Assembly: GCA_025454915.1 (NCBI GenBank) | Contig: JALONN010000003.1 | Coordinates: forward strand, 620,001 to 684,000 | DNA: 64,000 nt | From: Raineya sp. | GTDB taxonomy: Bacteria; Bacteroidota; Bacteroidia; Cytophagales; Thermonemataceae | Reading direction: 5' to 3' | In this document: piece after piece, positions 32,676 to 41,122 of the stretch | Layout of the letters: each line of letters opens with the position of its first letter | Position numbering within the stretch: position 1 is the stretch's first letter | The notes under the pieces: generated by a model | What the model saw: only the letters and a program-made list of their open reading frames with translations | What the model was told of the DNA's origin: nothing | Databases searched by the model: none | Position numbers and translations under genes: made by a program

Positions 32676-33098
32676 ATGAATATATCAATCAAAGAGATTA
32701 TAAAATGGGGTACTCAACATCCCAAAAAACTTTTTAAGATTGATGGAATTGGTGCTATTGCGTCTGCTGTATTATTAGGGATTGTGCTAGTTGAGTTTGA
32801 GCCATTTTTTGGCATTCCGAAATCAGTTTTGTACTTTCTAGCCTTGTTACCTTGCTTGTTTACTGGTTACGATTTTTACTGCTGTTTCATACTTAGAAAA
32901 AATATAACACCTTTTTTGAAGGGTATTGCATATACAAATCTCATATACTGTTGTTTATCTTTAGGGCTTACTTTCTACCATAGAAATAGCACCACAGTTC
33001 TAGGCTGGATGTATATCATAACAGAATGTATCATTATTATTCTGCTTGTAAGGATTGAGCTGGAAGTTGCAAAACGTATATCTACTCCTATTCATTAG
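32676..33098 (+). CDS. Hypothetical four-helix membrane protein
   Basis: The family is not recognised. The 140 residues have a cytoplasmic start (IKEIIKWGTQHPKKLFKIDGIGA) and four membrane helices (about 27-45, 50-67, 85-100, 107-125). The same general shape (an amphipathic start with HPKKLFxIDGxGA) recurs in small Bacteroidota membrane proteins that are usually found in accessory stretches. Repeat copy B follows it. Confidence 0.6.
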   Translation: MNISIKEIIKWGTQHPKKLFKIDGIGAIASAVLLGIVLVEFEPFFGIPKSVLYFLALLPCLFTGYDFYCCFILRKNITPFLKGIAYTNLIYCCLSLGLTFYHRNSTTVLGWMYIITECIIIILLVRIELEVAKRISTPIH

Positions 33099-33136
33099 AA
33101 TACACATGAAGCTGAAAAATGCTTGAATAAATTTGA

Positions 33137-33267
33137 TAAGTATTTGTACCTAATTAAATAACAGAAATCTTATTAGGTTTTCAAAATGATTTTATTTATT
33201 GATTAACAAATATTTACAAAAAAAACCTATAAGGTTTTAATATAAATTAAATGCTTCTCCTTACTTA
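33137..33267 (-). repeat. 131-bp MITE-like interspersed repeat, copy B (inverted)
   Basis: The reverse complement of the sequence at 13150-13280, with the same TAAGTA/TACTTA ends and the same length. I count about seven differences, including one deletion and one insertion. The second inner arm carries two changes (AACCTAATAAGATT), so the long-range pairing is weaker than in copy A. It occupies most of the gap between two small membrane protein genes. Confidence 0.8.
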
Positions 33268-33286
33268 TTAAAATAAACTACGGCTT

Positions 33287-33682
33287 ATGTCTCTTCGAAA
33301 TCATTTGCATTTATTATACCTTTCAACAACATTTTGGACTTGGTTTTTTCTAGGAGGATTATGGACAAACTACTATCAAGACCTAAGCTTCATCAATGCC
33401 CTGATATTTATAATGATATTTCCTACACTGATTTTTATATTTGTGGGGAAAGGTCTTTTAAAATCGATTGCCAAAACAAACTATTTGAAAGCTGCCTTTA
33501 TAAGTGCTTCATATTTTGCCTTTGTACTCTTATTATATGATTTTATTTACTTAAAACTATATTTAGGCAAAACCTTTAATTATTTGATTGATTATTGGTA
33601 CTTAACATTTTTTTCTCCTATACCATATATTATTTTACTTCCAATAGGGCGTTATTTAGACAAAAAAGAGTCAGAAACTTAA
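33287..33682 (+). CDS. Hypothetical four-helix membrane protein
   Basis: The family is not recognised. The 131 residues have four membrane helices (about 13-30, 34-52, 63-85, 100-122) and a charged C-terminal tail (RYLDKKESET). The start lies 20 bases after repeat copy B, so the repeat may contribute the upstream regulatory sequence. It is followed at 12 bases by the reductase-like gene. Confidence 0.58.
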   Translation: MSLRNHLHLLYLSTTFWTWFFLGGLWTNYYQDLSFINALIFIMIFPTLIFIFVGKGLLKSIAKTNYLKAAFISASYFAFVLLLYDFIYLKLYLGKTFNYLIDYWYLTFFSPIPYIILLPIGRYLDKKESET

Positions 33683-33694
33683 AATTTAGCCATT

Positions 33695-34234
33695 ATGAGA
33701 AAGATAGTTTATTACGTTGCCAGTTCATTAGATGGATTTATTGCTGGTTTTAATGATGATATAAGTGGTTTTGTAGGAGCAGGTAATGGTGTTGACAAGT
33801 ATTTAGCAGATTTAGCAAATTTTGATACTGTTATCATGGGCAGGAAAACCTATGAATTTGGGTATCAGTATGGACTACAAGCTGGGCAACCTGCTTATCC
33901 TCATATGAATCACTATATTTTCTCAGAAAGTTTAAATTTTGAGAATCCAGACTCTAAAGTTCAAGTGAAAAAAATGGATATTAGTGAAATTGAAGCCCTA
34001 AAAAATCAAAACGGAACAGATATTTATTTATGTGGTGGTGGATTGTTTGCTGGCTGGCTCTTGGATAATCAAAAAATTGATATTCTCAAACTTAAACTCA
34101 ATCCTCTGATTTTAGGCAGAGGTATCAAATTGTTTGGAGAATCCTCTAAAAAATATAGCCTAAATCTTTTAGACACACAATCTTATGAAAACAGCTTACA
34201 GATTATGACCTATCAAATTCAATATGAACGCTAA
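33695..34234 (+). CDS. Dihydrofolate-reductase-like (RibD C-terminal) protein
   Basis: This is a 179-residue single-domain protein of the RibD C-terminal/DHFR-like superfamily. It starts with YVASSLDGFIAG, contains DTVIMGRKTYEFG and the NADPH-binding YLCGGGLFAGWLLD, and ends with LKLNPLILGRGIKLFG. It is expected to reduce a pteridine-, pyrimidine- or flavin-like substrate with NADPH. Proteins of this group (such as YyaP) have no proven substrate. It is in a run of same-strand small genes. Confidence 0.85.
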   Translation: MRKIVYYVASSLDGFIAGFNDDISGFVGAGNGVDKYLADLANFDTVIMGRKTYEFGYQYGLQAGQPAYPHMNHYIFSESLNFENPDSKVQVKKMDISEIEALKNQNGTDIYLCGGGLFAGWLLDNQKIDILKLKLNPLILGRGIKLFGESSKKYSLNLLDTQSYENSLQIMTYQIQYER

Positions 34235-34261
34235 AACTAATTTATTTCAGCCTATCCAATT

Positions 34262-34729
34262 ATGAACACAAATATAAAAATTGATGGATTCAAAATTATT
34301 TCAAGAGATTTATCAACTGTATTTCAATATGTTGCCAATCTTGAAAATGATAAATTTTGGAGAAAAGAGATAAACTCTACATCCATGAATGCCAAACCTC
34401 AAATCAACACTTTGGCAGTTGAGGACTCTTTTTTATCAAAAAAAGTACCTCATCATATATTAAATCTTGTTTGTACTGAGTATATTGAAGAGAATAAAAT
34501 CGTTTATCAGACTGTGCCAGAGTCTCCATTCTTTCTAAAAAGTATTAGAATTGTAGAAGCTATTTCAGAGCAAGAAACTAAGTTTTTGTACCATATTGAG
34601 TTTGACAAAAACATTGTAAAACATGGGTTGGGTTTCATGTTACCTACTTTTTTAATTAGATATGTAGCCAAACAGGATATGAAAAAATACCTAAACAAAT
34701 TAAAAATAATTCTTGAAACACCTCATTAG
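34262..34729 (+). CDS. SRPBCC-like protein
   Basis: The 155 residues look like a START/SRPBCC hydrophobic-ligand fold: DGFKIISRDLSTVFQYVANLENDKFW at the start (helix-grip opening), central strands, and a long C-terminal helix (RYVAKQDMKKYLNKLKIIL). No catalytic residues can be named. This is one of three SRPBCC-like genes in the window (also 41123 and 42272). Confidence 0.65.
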   Translation: MNTNIKIDGFKIISRDLSTVFQYVANLENDKFWRKEINSTSMNAKPQINTLAVEDSFLSKKVPHHILNLVCTEYIEENKIVYQTVPESPFFLKSIRIVEAISEQETKFLYHIEFDKNIVKHGLGFMLPTFLIRYVAKQDMKKYLNKLKIILETPH

Positions 34730-34808
34730 AACATTCACTATACACTTAAATAGTGTTATGAGATTGACGACCAAAAATCTTACAGCACTATTCCAATAAA
34801 TATCAATT

Positions 34809-35240
34809 ATGTTTTTAAAAAACTTTTCTATAAGTGATGATTTCATTAACCTCAATTATGAGGGAGAGTATTTTGATTTGCATAATAATTTTGAACTTAC
34901 TAACATAATATCCAATCAGGAACAAAAAACTATTTGTTTGATTTTTACAAAAGGAAATGGGAATTGGATTCCTGAAAATAGTCCAAATTGCTTGATGTTA
35001 TTATTTAAAAATGTTACTCAAGTGTATTACAAAGATCATGATATAAATTATCCATTAGAATGTATCCATCAAGACCAATTTACCATCAATATGTTAGGTT
35101 TTTCGTTTGATGATAGTAACATCATGGATGGCGTGACTGATAATATTCCTAGAAAAGATTTGCCAGCATTACTTTGCATATTAGAAACAGGTAAGGCAAT
35201 TAAAATTATTGCTGAAAGTGTAGAATTGTTTATAGAATAG
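34809..35240 (+). CDS. Hypothetical cytoplasmic protein
   Basis: The family is unknown. The 143 residues carry no signal peptide. The sequence is rich in aromatic and acidic residues, with a strand-rich middle (KTICLIFTKGNGNWIP, CLMLLFKNVTQVYYKDHD). A single helix at the end is possible. The composition recalls immunity-protein-like families, but no toxin gene is adjacent. It is AT-rich, and it stands alone before the transaldolase gene. The following 146-bp gap holds pyrimidine-rich sequence and no other feature. Confidence 0.55.
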   Translation: MFLKNFSISDDFINLNYEGEYFDLHNNFELTNIISNQEQKTICLIFTKGNGNWIPENSPNCLMLLFKNVTQVYYKDHDINYPLECIHQDQFTINMLGFSFDDSNIMDGVTDNIPRKDLPALLCILETGKAIKIIAESVELFIE

Positions 35241-35386
35241 TATAAATTATCTCATATTTACAATTTACTCTTTCTCTTTTATCTCTAAATCTCATTTCTT
35301 ACATCTCAAATCTTCTAATATTTTGAACTTTAAAATAAAAACCTTTAATTTACGGCTGATAATTTTAGACTAAAAAAATATTTCAA

Positions 35387-36412
35387 ATGGAATTATACTT
35401 AGATTCTGCAGACATCAAAGAAATTGAAGAAGCATTCAAATTAGGCTTCTTGACTGGGCTTACTACTACTCCTACATTTATGCACAGAGAAGGCATCACC
35501 GATGTAGATGCTATCATGCTTAAACTTTCTAAAATAGTTCCTGTATTGCAAGTAGAGGCTCTTGGCGATAATGCTGATGAAATTGTAAAAGAAGCAAAAA
35601 GATTAGTTAAAATTGGTTTACCTAAAGACAAAACTGTTTTCAAGATCCCTGTATCGTTGGAAGGTGTAAGAGCATGTAAACGCCTTACTGATGACGGTTT
35701 TATGGTAAACATTCACTTGGTTTATACTTTACAGCAGGCTTATATGGCTATGGCTGCTGGTGCTACATATGTATGTCCGCTTGTAGGTCGTCTGCAAGAC
35801 CAAGGACATGATGCTTTGGGCTTGGTTCAACAATGTGTGGATGCTGTAAACTATTATGGTTACAATTCTAAAATTATGTTTTCTTCTGTTCGTAACGTGG
35901 AACATGTACGCAATGCAATCAATGTAGGTGTACATACTGTTACTGTGCCTTGGAAAATCATGAAACAACTCACTGAAAATCATTTCACTACGTTAGGTAC
36001 ACAACAGTTTGAAGAGCATACTAAACTGATGACTAAGAAAGTAAAAGAGATTATCCGTAAAGATAACCCTATGGTAAAACTTTCTGAAACTGTATTGGAT
36101 GCAGTCGTACAAATGACTGAATCTGGTTTTGGAGCTGTTTCTGTGGTAGATGCTAAGAAGAACTTGGTAGGTGTTTTCACAGATGGCGATTTACGCAGAC
36201 AACTCAAAGAAAGTGGAAAGGATTTACTCAAGAAGAAAATGAGTGATTTCGAATACAAAACTCCTTTAACTATCGACTCTGAGGCTCTTTTGAATGATGC
36301 CTTACAAATATTTAAGCAAAAATCAGTAGATAACATCATCGTAACCGAAAAAGGAAAACTAAAAGGTATGGTAGATGTTCAAGATTTTATTGATTTAGGC
36401 TTAATGGGTTAA
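35387..36412 (+). CDS. Transaldolase/fructose-6-phosphate aldolase-like domain fused to two CBS domains
   Basis: This is a 341-residue protein. Residues 1-215 are a TalC-size class I aldolase barrel, with D6 in MELYLDSAD, Q55 and the Schiff-base lysine K86 in VFKIPVS, then NIHLVYTLQQAYMAMAAGA and CPLVGRLQDQGHD. Where the family usually has TTNP, this protein has TTTP (T28), and NvT-type residues read NIH. Residues about 220-341 are a CBS pair (FGAVSVVDAKKNLVGVFTDGDLRRQL, VDNIIVTEKGKLKGMVDVQDF), very like the CBS pair of the sugar-phosphate isomerase KdsD. CBS pairs bind adenine nucleotides, so the enzyme may be controlled by energy state. It has its own transcription unit. Confidence 0.82.
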   Translation: MELYLDSADIKEIEEAFKLGFLTGLTTTPTFMHREGITDVDAIMLKLSKIVPVLQVEALGDNADEIVKEAKRLVKIGLPKDKTVFKIPVSLEGVRACKRLTDDGFMVNIHLVYTLQQAYMAMAAGATYVCPLVGRLQDQGHDALGLVQQCVDAVNYYGYNSKIMFSSVRNVEHVRNAINVGVHTVTVPWKIMKQLTENHFTTLGTQQFEEHTKLMTKKVKEIIRKDNPMVKLSETVLDAVVQMTESGFGAVSVVDAKKNLVGVFTDGDLRRQLKESGKDLLKKKMSDFEYKTPLTIDSEALLNDALQIFKQKSVDNIIVTEKGKLKGMVDVQDFIDLGLMG

Positions 36413-36428
36413 AACGATTAACTACCTG

Positions 36429-36456
36429 CTTTCCGAAAGGCTCTCCTTTCGGAAAG
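36429..36456 (+). terminator. Perfect hairpin after the transaldolase-CBS gene
   Basis: A 12-bp GC-rich stem CTTTCCGAAAGG (36429-36440) / CCTTTCGGAAAG (36445-36456) has a CTCT loop. No T-run follows, so it may be a processing or stability element rather than a strong terminator. Confidence 0.55.
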
Positions 36457-36499
36457 TCCCTTTGTACAATTTCTTTGCCACTAAGCAACCTTATACACT

Positions 36500-37888
36500 A
36501 TGAAGAATCTTTTAGCCCTTCTCCTTTTTTTCTTTACTCATAGTTTATTGGCTCAAAACAAAGAAACTGTTTATACCCTGCAAAACGATGAACAAATTGC
36601 TGTTTATGAAAGTGCTTTAGGAGTGTACCAATCCCGTTTAGGCTTTGCCTTTGTTGTTGAAAATCCAAAGAAAAATACTCGTAAATATTGTGTCAATAAA
36701 ACAATTTACGAAACATTCAATCGTAAATCTATTGAGCATCCTATCATTACCAACGAACATTGGGGCATTGTAGATACACGAGCTGATAGCAATTTAGTAA
36801 TTTTTGATGGCTACCGAGTTGCCAAATATCCCAATACCAAAAGAACTTTTGACCTCCGTATCACCAAACGTTTGTATGGTTATATTGTCTATGATGAGCC
36901 TTCGGCAGAGTATAATGTAATAGTGAATGGTTTTACGTATGGTCCGTATATCAATTTACTCAATTATTATCTCAGTCCTGATGGAACAAATTGGGCTGTA
37001 AGCTATTATGAAAATGTAGGCACCCACTACAATTATTATATTCGTTTTAATGATAAAAAGCTTTTAGGTCCTTATACGAATATCCATGATTTTGCTCTTT
37101 TGAATGGGAATCAATGGGTTTTAGTGGCTGAAAAAAAAGAGCAGGAAGGGAAAATATATGTTGCTCATCATAAAGGTGATATAGGCTTTTTTGATAAAAA
37201 ATTGCAAGATAAAGATGTTGAAATTAAGCTCGTTCATACTTATCAGAATTATGCCATGAATTTGGTGAAGGAACAAAAAATTTACTTTATGGTGAATGGC
37301 GATTTATTTGGACCTTATGATGAATTCGTGAAACAAACAGATTTAGGCATCAAGCCTGAACGTTTTAATTATGTGGTAGGCAAGAAAAATACTCTTCACT
37401 TTAGAGATAAGCCCATTGCCGAAAATGTAAGAAAATTTACAGTTAGTGATAGTCGTAATACCATTGCTGTGGTATTCAATGATGACAAACTCCAAATTAA
37501 CAACAAAACGAATTTAGGAGTATTTAAAAATATTGAAAAAATTGATTTTCCTGTGGGTAAAGAAGACTTTTACTTCTGGGCAAAAGAGTCTGATAACACC
37601 TATGCTCTTTATGCTTATATCGAACAAAAAGTCACTAAATTAGGCTCTTATAAATTCTCTTCTACTACTACACTACTCCCCGATGTGCATTTTGCACCCA
37701 GCGAAAAGAATTGGGGGTTCTCGTATCTCAATGATAAACAGGAATCTAAAATTGTGGTTGATGGAAAAGAATATGATACCAATTTTATCAATGAAGTCTC
37801 GTTGTATGCACAAGAAGGAAAAGAATATGCATCATGGCTTAGTTTGGAAGGGAAAAACATCATTTTGAATAAAGTTGTCTTCGAATAG
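36500..37888 (+). CDS. Exported beta-propeller-like protein
   Basis: The 462-residue protein has a signal peptide (LLALLLFFFTHSLLAQ). The rest is built from repeated strand-rich units about 45-55 residues long, often closing on a G-[P/V/S]-[Y/F] turn: FTYGPYINL, LLGPYTNIH, LFGPYDEF, LGVFKNI, LGSYKF. The pattern suggests a beta propeller that is expected in the periplasm or outside. No catalytic motif was seen and no T9SS tail is present. It is a single gene with a terminator. Confidence 0.65.
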   Translation: MKNLLALLLFFFTHSLLAQNKETVYTLQNDEQIAVYESALGVYQSRLGFAFVVENPKKNTRKYCVNKTIYETFNRKSIEHPIITNEHWGIVDTRADSNLVIFDGYRVAKYPNTKRTFDLRITKRLYGYIVYDEPSAEYNVIVNGFTYGPYINLLNYYLSPDGTNWAVSYYENVGTHYNYYIRFNDKKLLGPYTNIHDFALLNGNQWVLVAEKKEQEGKIYVAHHKGDIGFFDKKLQDKDVEIKLVHTYQNYAMNLVKEQKIYFMVNGDLFGPYDEFVKQTDLGIKPERFNYVVGKKNTLHFRDKPIAENVRKFTVSDSRNTIAVVFNDDKLQINNKTNLGVFKNIEKIDFPVGKEDFYFWAKESDNTYALYAYIEQKVTKLGSYKFSSTTTLLPDVHFAPSEKNWGFSYLNDKQESKIVVDGKEYDTNFINEVSLYAQEGKEYASWLSLEGKNIILNKVVFE

Positions 37889-37916
37889 AAAATTTCAAGT
37901 TTTTACATAAATCTCT

Positions 37917-37954
37917 CACCTTGAACAAGATACACAGTTCAAGGTGTTTTTTTT
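37917..37954 (+). terminator. Terminator after the propeller-like gene
   Basis: A perfect 10-bp stem CACCTTGAAC (37917-37926) / GTTCAAGGTG (37937-37946) is followed by eight T. Confidence 0.9.
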
Positions 37955-38027
37955 ATTTTAAAATTTGGAGATTAGTTTGTTTTTTGATAATATTGTAATA
38001 TCATTTTAATATCAAATTTATACCATT

Positions 38028-38897
38028 ATGACAAACGAAATTTTAATTAAACCGAAGGCTGGTTATGGCATGTTATTTTTATTATTGTTGGGTATTGTTG
38101 CCACAGTAGCAAGTTTTGTATTAGCAAATGAGTTTCCAATATTACATTTGTCAGGACTTTTACTTGCAATTGCTACTTTTTTGGGCTTATTTGGCTTTAT
38201 TGTAGTAAACCCCAACGAATCAAGAGTATTAACTTTGTTTGGTACTTATAAAGGTTCTGTGAAGGATAGTGGCTTTTACTGGGTAAATCCGTTTATCTCT
38301 AAAAAGCCCATATCTCTAAGAGCCCGAAACTTAGAAAGCAAAACCATTAAGGTAAACGATAAAGTGGGTAACCCCATTGAAATTGGAATGGTACTTGTTT
38401 GGAAAGTAGAAGAAACTGCTCAGGCAGCCTTTGCTGTAGATGATTACATCAAATATGTAGAAGTACAGAGTGAGGCAGCTTTAAGGCATCTGGCAGGTTT
38501 GTATGCCTACGACCACTTTGAAGAAGACACCAGCAATAGTGTGACACTCAGAGATGGAGGAGAAACCATTAATCATTTGCTTGAAGAAGAACTCAAAGAA
38601 AGACTTAAAATGGCGGGTATCAATGTAGTAGAAGCTCGTATTACGCATTTGGCGTATGCCCCTGAAATTGCAGGTGCTATGCTCCAACGCCAGCAGGCGA
38701 TGGCTGTAGTGGCTGCTCGTACCAAAATTGTAGAAGGTGCTGTAGGAATGGTTGAAATGGCTTTGGATAAACTGAGTCAAAAGAAAATTGTAGAACTAGA
38801 TGAAGAACGTAAAGCAACTATGGTAAGTAATTTGCTTGTAGTATTATGTTCTGAAAAGGCTGCTTCACCTGTTGTAAATGCCGGTAGTTTATATTAA
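38028..38897 (+). CDS. SPFH/band 7 (stomatin-like) membrane protein
   Basis: The 289-residue protein has two membrane segments at the start (about 15-33, 40-62) and then an SPFH domain (about 65-250; [75 protein letters not shown]). A short helical tail follows. SPFH proteins form large membrane-bound rings that organise membrane patches. The family here is the group often paired with a small Arc-type protein, which is the next gene. A perfect hairpin separates the two genes. Confidence 0.85.
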   Translation: MTNEILIKPKAGYGMLFLLLLGIVATVASFVLANEFPILHLSGLLLAIATFLGLFGFIVVNPNESRVLTLFGTYKGSVKDSGFYWVNPFISKKPISLRARNLESKTIKVNDKVGNPIEIGMVLVWKVEETAQAAFAVDDYIKYVEVQSEAALRHLAGLYAYDHFEEDTSNSVTLRDGGETINHLLEEELKERLKMAGINVVEARITHLAYAPEIAGAMLQRQQAMAVVAARTKIVEGAVGMVEMALDKLSQKKIVELDEERKATMVSNLLVVLCSEKAASPVVNAGSLY

Positions 38898-38899
38898 TC

Positions 38900-38923
38900 T
38901 TTTGGGGAGCTAACTCCCCAAAA
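38900..38923 (+). promoter_or_regulatory. Intra-operon hairpin between SPFH and Arc-like genes
   Basis: A perfect 10-bp stem TTTTGGGGAG / CTCCCCAAAA with a CTAA loop starts 3 bases after the SPFH stop and ends 15 bases before the next ATG. No T-run follows, so it could limit read-through, stabilise the upstream mRNA or act as a binding site. Confidence 0.55.
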
Positions 38924-38938
38924 TAACCTTGAAGAATA

Positions 38939-39112
38939 ATGAGTGACAAAGAAAAAGAGAAAAAGAAAAGTTTTGTATTGCGTATGGATGCTAAAATGAT
39001 GGAGAAATTAGAGCAGTGGGCTAATGATGAGTTCAGAAGCATTAATGGGCAAATAGAATACCTTTTACATCAGGCTCTTAAACAAAGTGGCAGATTAAAA
39101 GAAGACAAGTAA
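38939..39112 (+). CDS. Small Arc/ribbon-helix-helix-like protein
   Basis: This is a 57-residue protein: a Lys-rich start, then SFVLRMDAKMMEKLEQWANDEFRSINGQIEYLLHQAL. This is the strand-helix-helix pattern of Arc-type ribbon-helix-helix DNA-binding proteins; the strand FVLRMD reads DNA and the Ser-Ile-Asn-Gly turn joins the helices. It follows the SPFH gene by 41 bases. Family knowledge supports DNA binding as a dimer, but a role as a partner of the SPFH protein rather than a repressor is possible. Confidence 0.72.
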   Translation: MSDKEKEKKKSFVLRMDAKMMEKLEQWANDEFRSINGQIEYLLHQALKQSGRLKEDK

Positions 39113-39113
39113 A

Positions 39114-39144
39114 TTGGCAAAAAACGAAAAATGATTTAACTTTG
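39114..39144 (+). promoter_or_regulatory. Promoter of the DUF1036-like gene
   Basis: TTGG (39114-39117), 19 bases, then TAACTTTG (39137-39144) fits the Bacteroidota consensus. It begins just after the stop codon of the Arc-like gene, so the next gene is a separate unit. Confidence 0.65.
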
Positions 39145-39172
39145 AAAAACCACTTTTTAAGTATATTCATAT

Positions 39173-39637
39173 ATGAAAAGGATTCTTCTCTTAACTTTTT
39201 TAATTGTATTATCGGTTCAGGCTATTGCTCAGGATAGTGTAAAAACGATTATTTATAATCGTTCCAATAAAAGTGTATATGTTTCTTTGGCATATTATAG
39301 TCGCCTTTCCGAAGGAAATGTAGCTTTATGTTCTTATGGCTGGTTTGAAGTAAAGAAAAATACCTCGAAAACTGTTTGGACAAAATCCATCAAGGAGAAA
39401 GGTATTTTTTACCATGCTCATAATACAATCAACAGAAACGATAATTGGGGTGGAAGCTTGTTTTTCATGGTGCATCCTTCTATTCCCTTTCATATTTCAT
39501 ATGCCAATAATTCGGCTCTTGCCACCTCTATCGATGGAGATTTGACCCCTGAAGAATTACAACAATTAGAAGCCTATCCTTTCAGGGAACTAAAATGGAA
39601 TCCGAAAGGATTTTTTCAATTGAACTTATTAGATTAG
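39173..39637 (+). CDS. Exported DUF1036-like protein
   Basis: The 154-residue protein has a signal peptide (LLTFLIVLSVQAIAQ). The mature part opens with TIIYNRSNKSVYVSLAYYSR, continues with GWFEVKKNTSKTVW, and has an aromatic, Gly-rich middle. This is the layout of DUF1036, small beta-rich exported proteins of unknown role. It has its own promoter. Confidence 0.65.
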   Translation: MKRILLLTFLIVLSVQAIAQDSVKTIIYNRSNKSVYVSLAYYSRLSEGNVALCSYGWFEVKKNTSKTVWTKSIKEKGIFYHAHNTINRNDNWGGSLFFMVHPSIPFHISYANNSALATSIDGDLTPEELQQLEAYPFRELKWNPKGFFQLNLLD

Positions 39638-39696
39638 AATGTTTTACGCCTAATTTAACATAACATCATACACAAACTAACTATCAAAAATTATTT

Positions 39697-40644
39697 ATGG
39701 AGAACAACATCGAATCTCTCTTAAAAAAATTAGAAGAAAAATACAGTCAAACGGGGCAAAGTCTTGCTGCTAATTTAGAAGGACTCTTATACAACGACTA
39801 TTTAAAGTATTGGGATTATATACAAGTAGAAACTCTTTTGACTCTTCAGAAACCCAAAACAAGCATACCTGATGAAATGATTTTTATCATGTATCATCAA
39901 ATTACAGAATTATATTTTAGATTAATTCTTTGGGAGATAGAGCAAATTGGTAACCAGAAAGATGTAGAAGTGGCTTGGTTTTTAGATAAAATTGAGCGTA
40001 TTAACAGATATTTAGAGGCTCTTGTACGCTCTTTTGATATTATGAGTGTAGGTATGGAAGCAGAGCAATTTAAGAAATTCAGAATGGCATTGTTGCCTGC
40101 AAGTGGGTTTCAATCAGCTCAGTTCAGAATGATTGAAATTACTTCTACTAATTTTATCAATCTTACCAGTCAGGAATTTAGAGATAAAGCTACCCCCAAT
40201 ACTACTATTCCAGAGATTTATGAGCATATTTACTGGAAAAAAGGTGCTACAGAAACTGCTACTGGCAAAAAAACGATTACCCTTCAGCATTTTGAAGAAA
40301 AGTATTCTGAGAGTTTCATGCAGCTTGCTTATGAATACAGAGATAAAAATATCTGGGAAAAATATAAAGAGCTAGAAAACAAAGGTGTAGATGTATCGGC
40401 TATAAAACAAGCCCTTAGAGATTTTGATTATTTATTCAATGTAGAATGGGCTTTATCTCACTTAAAATCGGCTGTTCGATATTTAAGAGAGAGTGGCAAA
40501 CCCATTGATGCCACAGGAGGCACAAACTGGACGAAATACCTCCCTCCTAACTTCCAAAGAATTATCTTTTTCCCTTCGTTATGGACAGAAGAAGAACGCC
40601 AAGAATGGGGACGAAAAAAAGTAGAAGCTTTGTTACAATCCTAA
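39697..40644 (+). CDS. kynA: Tryptophan 2,3-dioxygenase
   Basis: This haem enzyme opens the indole ring of tryptophan to N-formylkynurenine, the first step of the kynurenine pathway. The 315-residue, all-helical protein has the family motifs DEMIFIMYHQITELYFRLILWEIEQI, FKKFRMALLPASGFQSAQFRMIEI and HLKSAVRYLRESGKPIDATGGTNW, and an ending rich in aromatic residues. It has the length of the Bacteroidota type rather than the 280-residue proteobacterial type. No other kynurenine-pathway genes are adjacent. It ends inside a strong terminator. Confidence 0.92.
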   Translation: MENNIESLLKKLEEKYSQTGQSLAANLEGLLYNDYLKYWDYIQVETLLTLQKPKTSIPDEMIFIMYHQITELYFRLILWEIEQIGNQKDVEVAWFLDKIERINRYLEALVRSFDIMSVGMEAEQFKKFRMALLPASGFQSAQFRMIEITSTNFINLTSQEFRDKATPNTTIPEIYEHIYWKKGATETATGKKTITLQHFEEKYSESFMQLAYEYRDKNIWEKYKELENKGVDVSAIKQALRDFDYLFNVEWALSHLKSAVRYLRESGKPIDATGGTNWTKYLPPNFQRIIFFPSLWTEEERQEWGRKKVEALLQS

Positions 40645-40667
40645 CTCGTTAGAGTTAGGATTTTTTT
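40639..40667 (+). terminator. Terminator overlapping the kynA stop codon
   Basis: The stem TCCTAACTC (40639-40647) / GAGTTAGGA (40652-40660), loop GTTA, then seven T. The stop codon of the dioxygenase lies inside the stem. Confidence 0.9.
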
Positions 40668-41083
40668 CTTGGATATGTTTTTTTAGTAATGGTTTCAGAA
40701 CCTACTACTTTTCCTAGTTCTTTAAAGCCCAATTCTTCAATTTTTACTGTTTTGTGTTTTTTTCGGATTTCTTCAAACTTTTCTGCAATTCCTTCATAAC
40801 CTTTTTTATTGAAGTATTCCACAGCCACAATATAATCCCATTTGGCTAGACTGTCTATACTCTGGTTCTCATAGAGTTCGTATTGAGCTATCAGTTTTTG
40901 TTTTACAGCTACACTATCCATTGCAAACCAATTTTTCTCTAAGTATTTTTTTAATTTATCTTTCTGATTATCAACAGATTTAATATAGGTAAAAGTCCAG
41001 ATTTTTTCTTCATTCTTTCCAGACCTCAAACGAGGGCTGCACCCCCATAGAAATAGAATTCCGATATAAAACAGTTTTTGCAT
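40655..41083 (-). CDS. Putative lipoprotein of unknown function
   Basis: The 142-residue protein has a short lipoprotein signal (FYIGILFLWGC, Cys15) and a Lys/Glu-rich helical body with no recognised domain. The composition (KDKLKKYLEKN, EIRKKHKTVKIEEL) suggests a soluble helical protein on a membrane surface. It lies 39 bases after the SRPBCC gene on the same strand and could be co-transcribed with it. Confidence 0.6.
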   Translation of the reverse strand: MQKLFYIGILFLWGCSPRLRSGKNEEKIWTFTYIKSVDNQKDKLKKYLEKNWFAMDSVAVKQKLIAQYELYENQSIDSLAKWDYIVAVEYFNKKGYEGIAEKFEEIRKKHKTVKIEELGFKELGKVVGSETITKKTYPRKKS

Positions 41084-41122
41084 AATTATATTTTTTCCTT
41101 AAACGTTCAAAAATATAACTTA

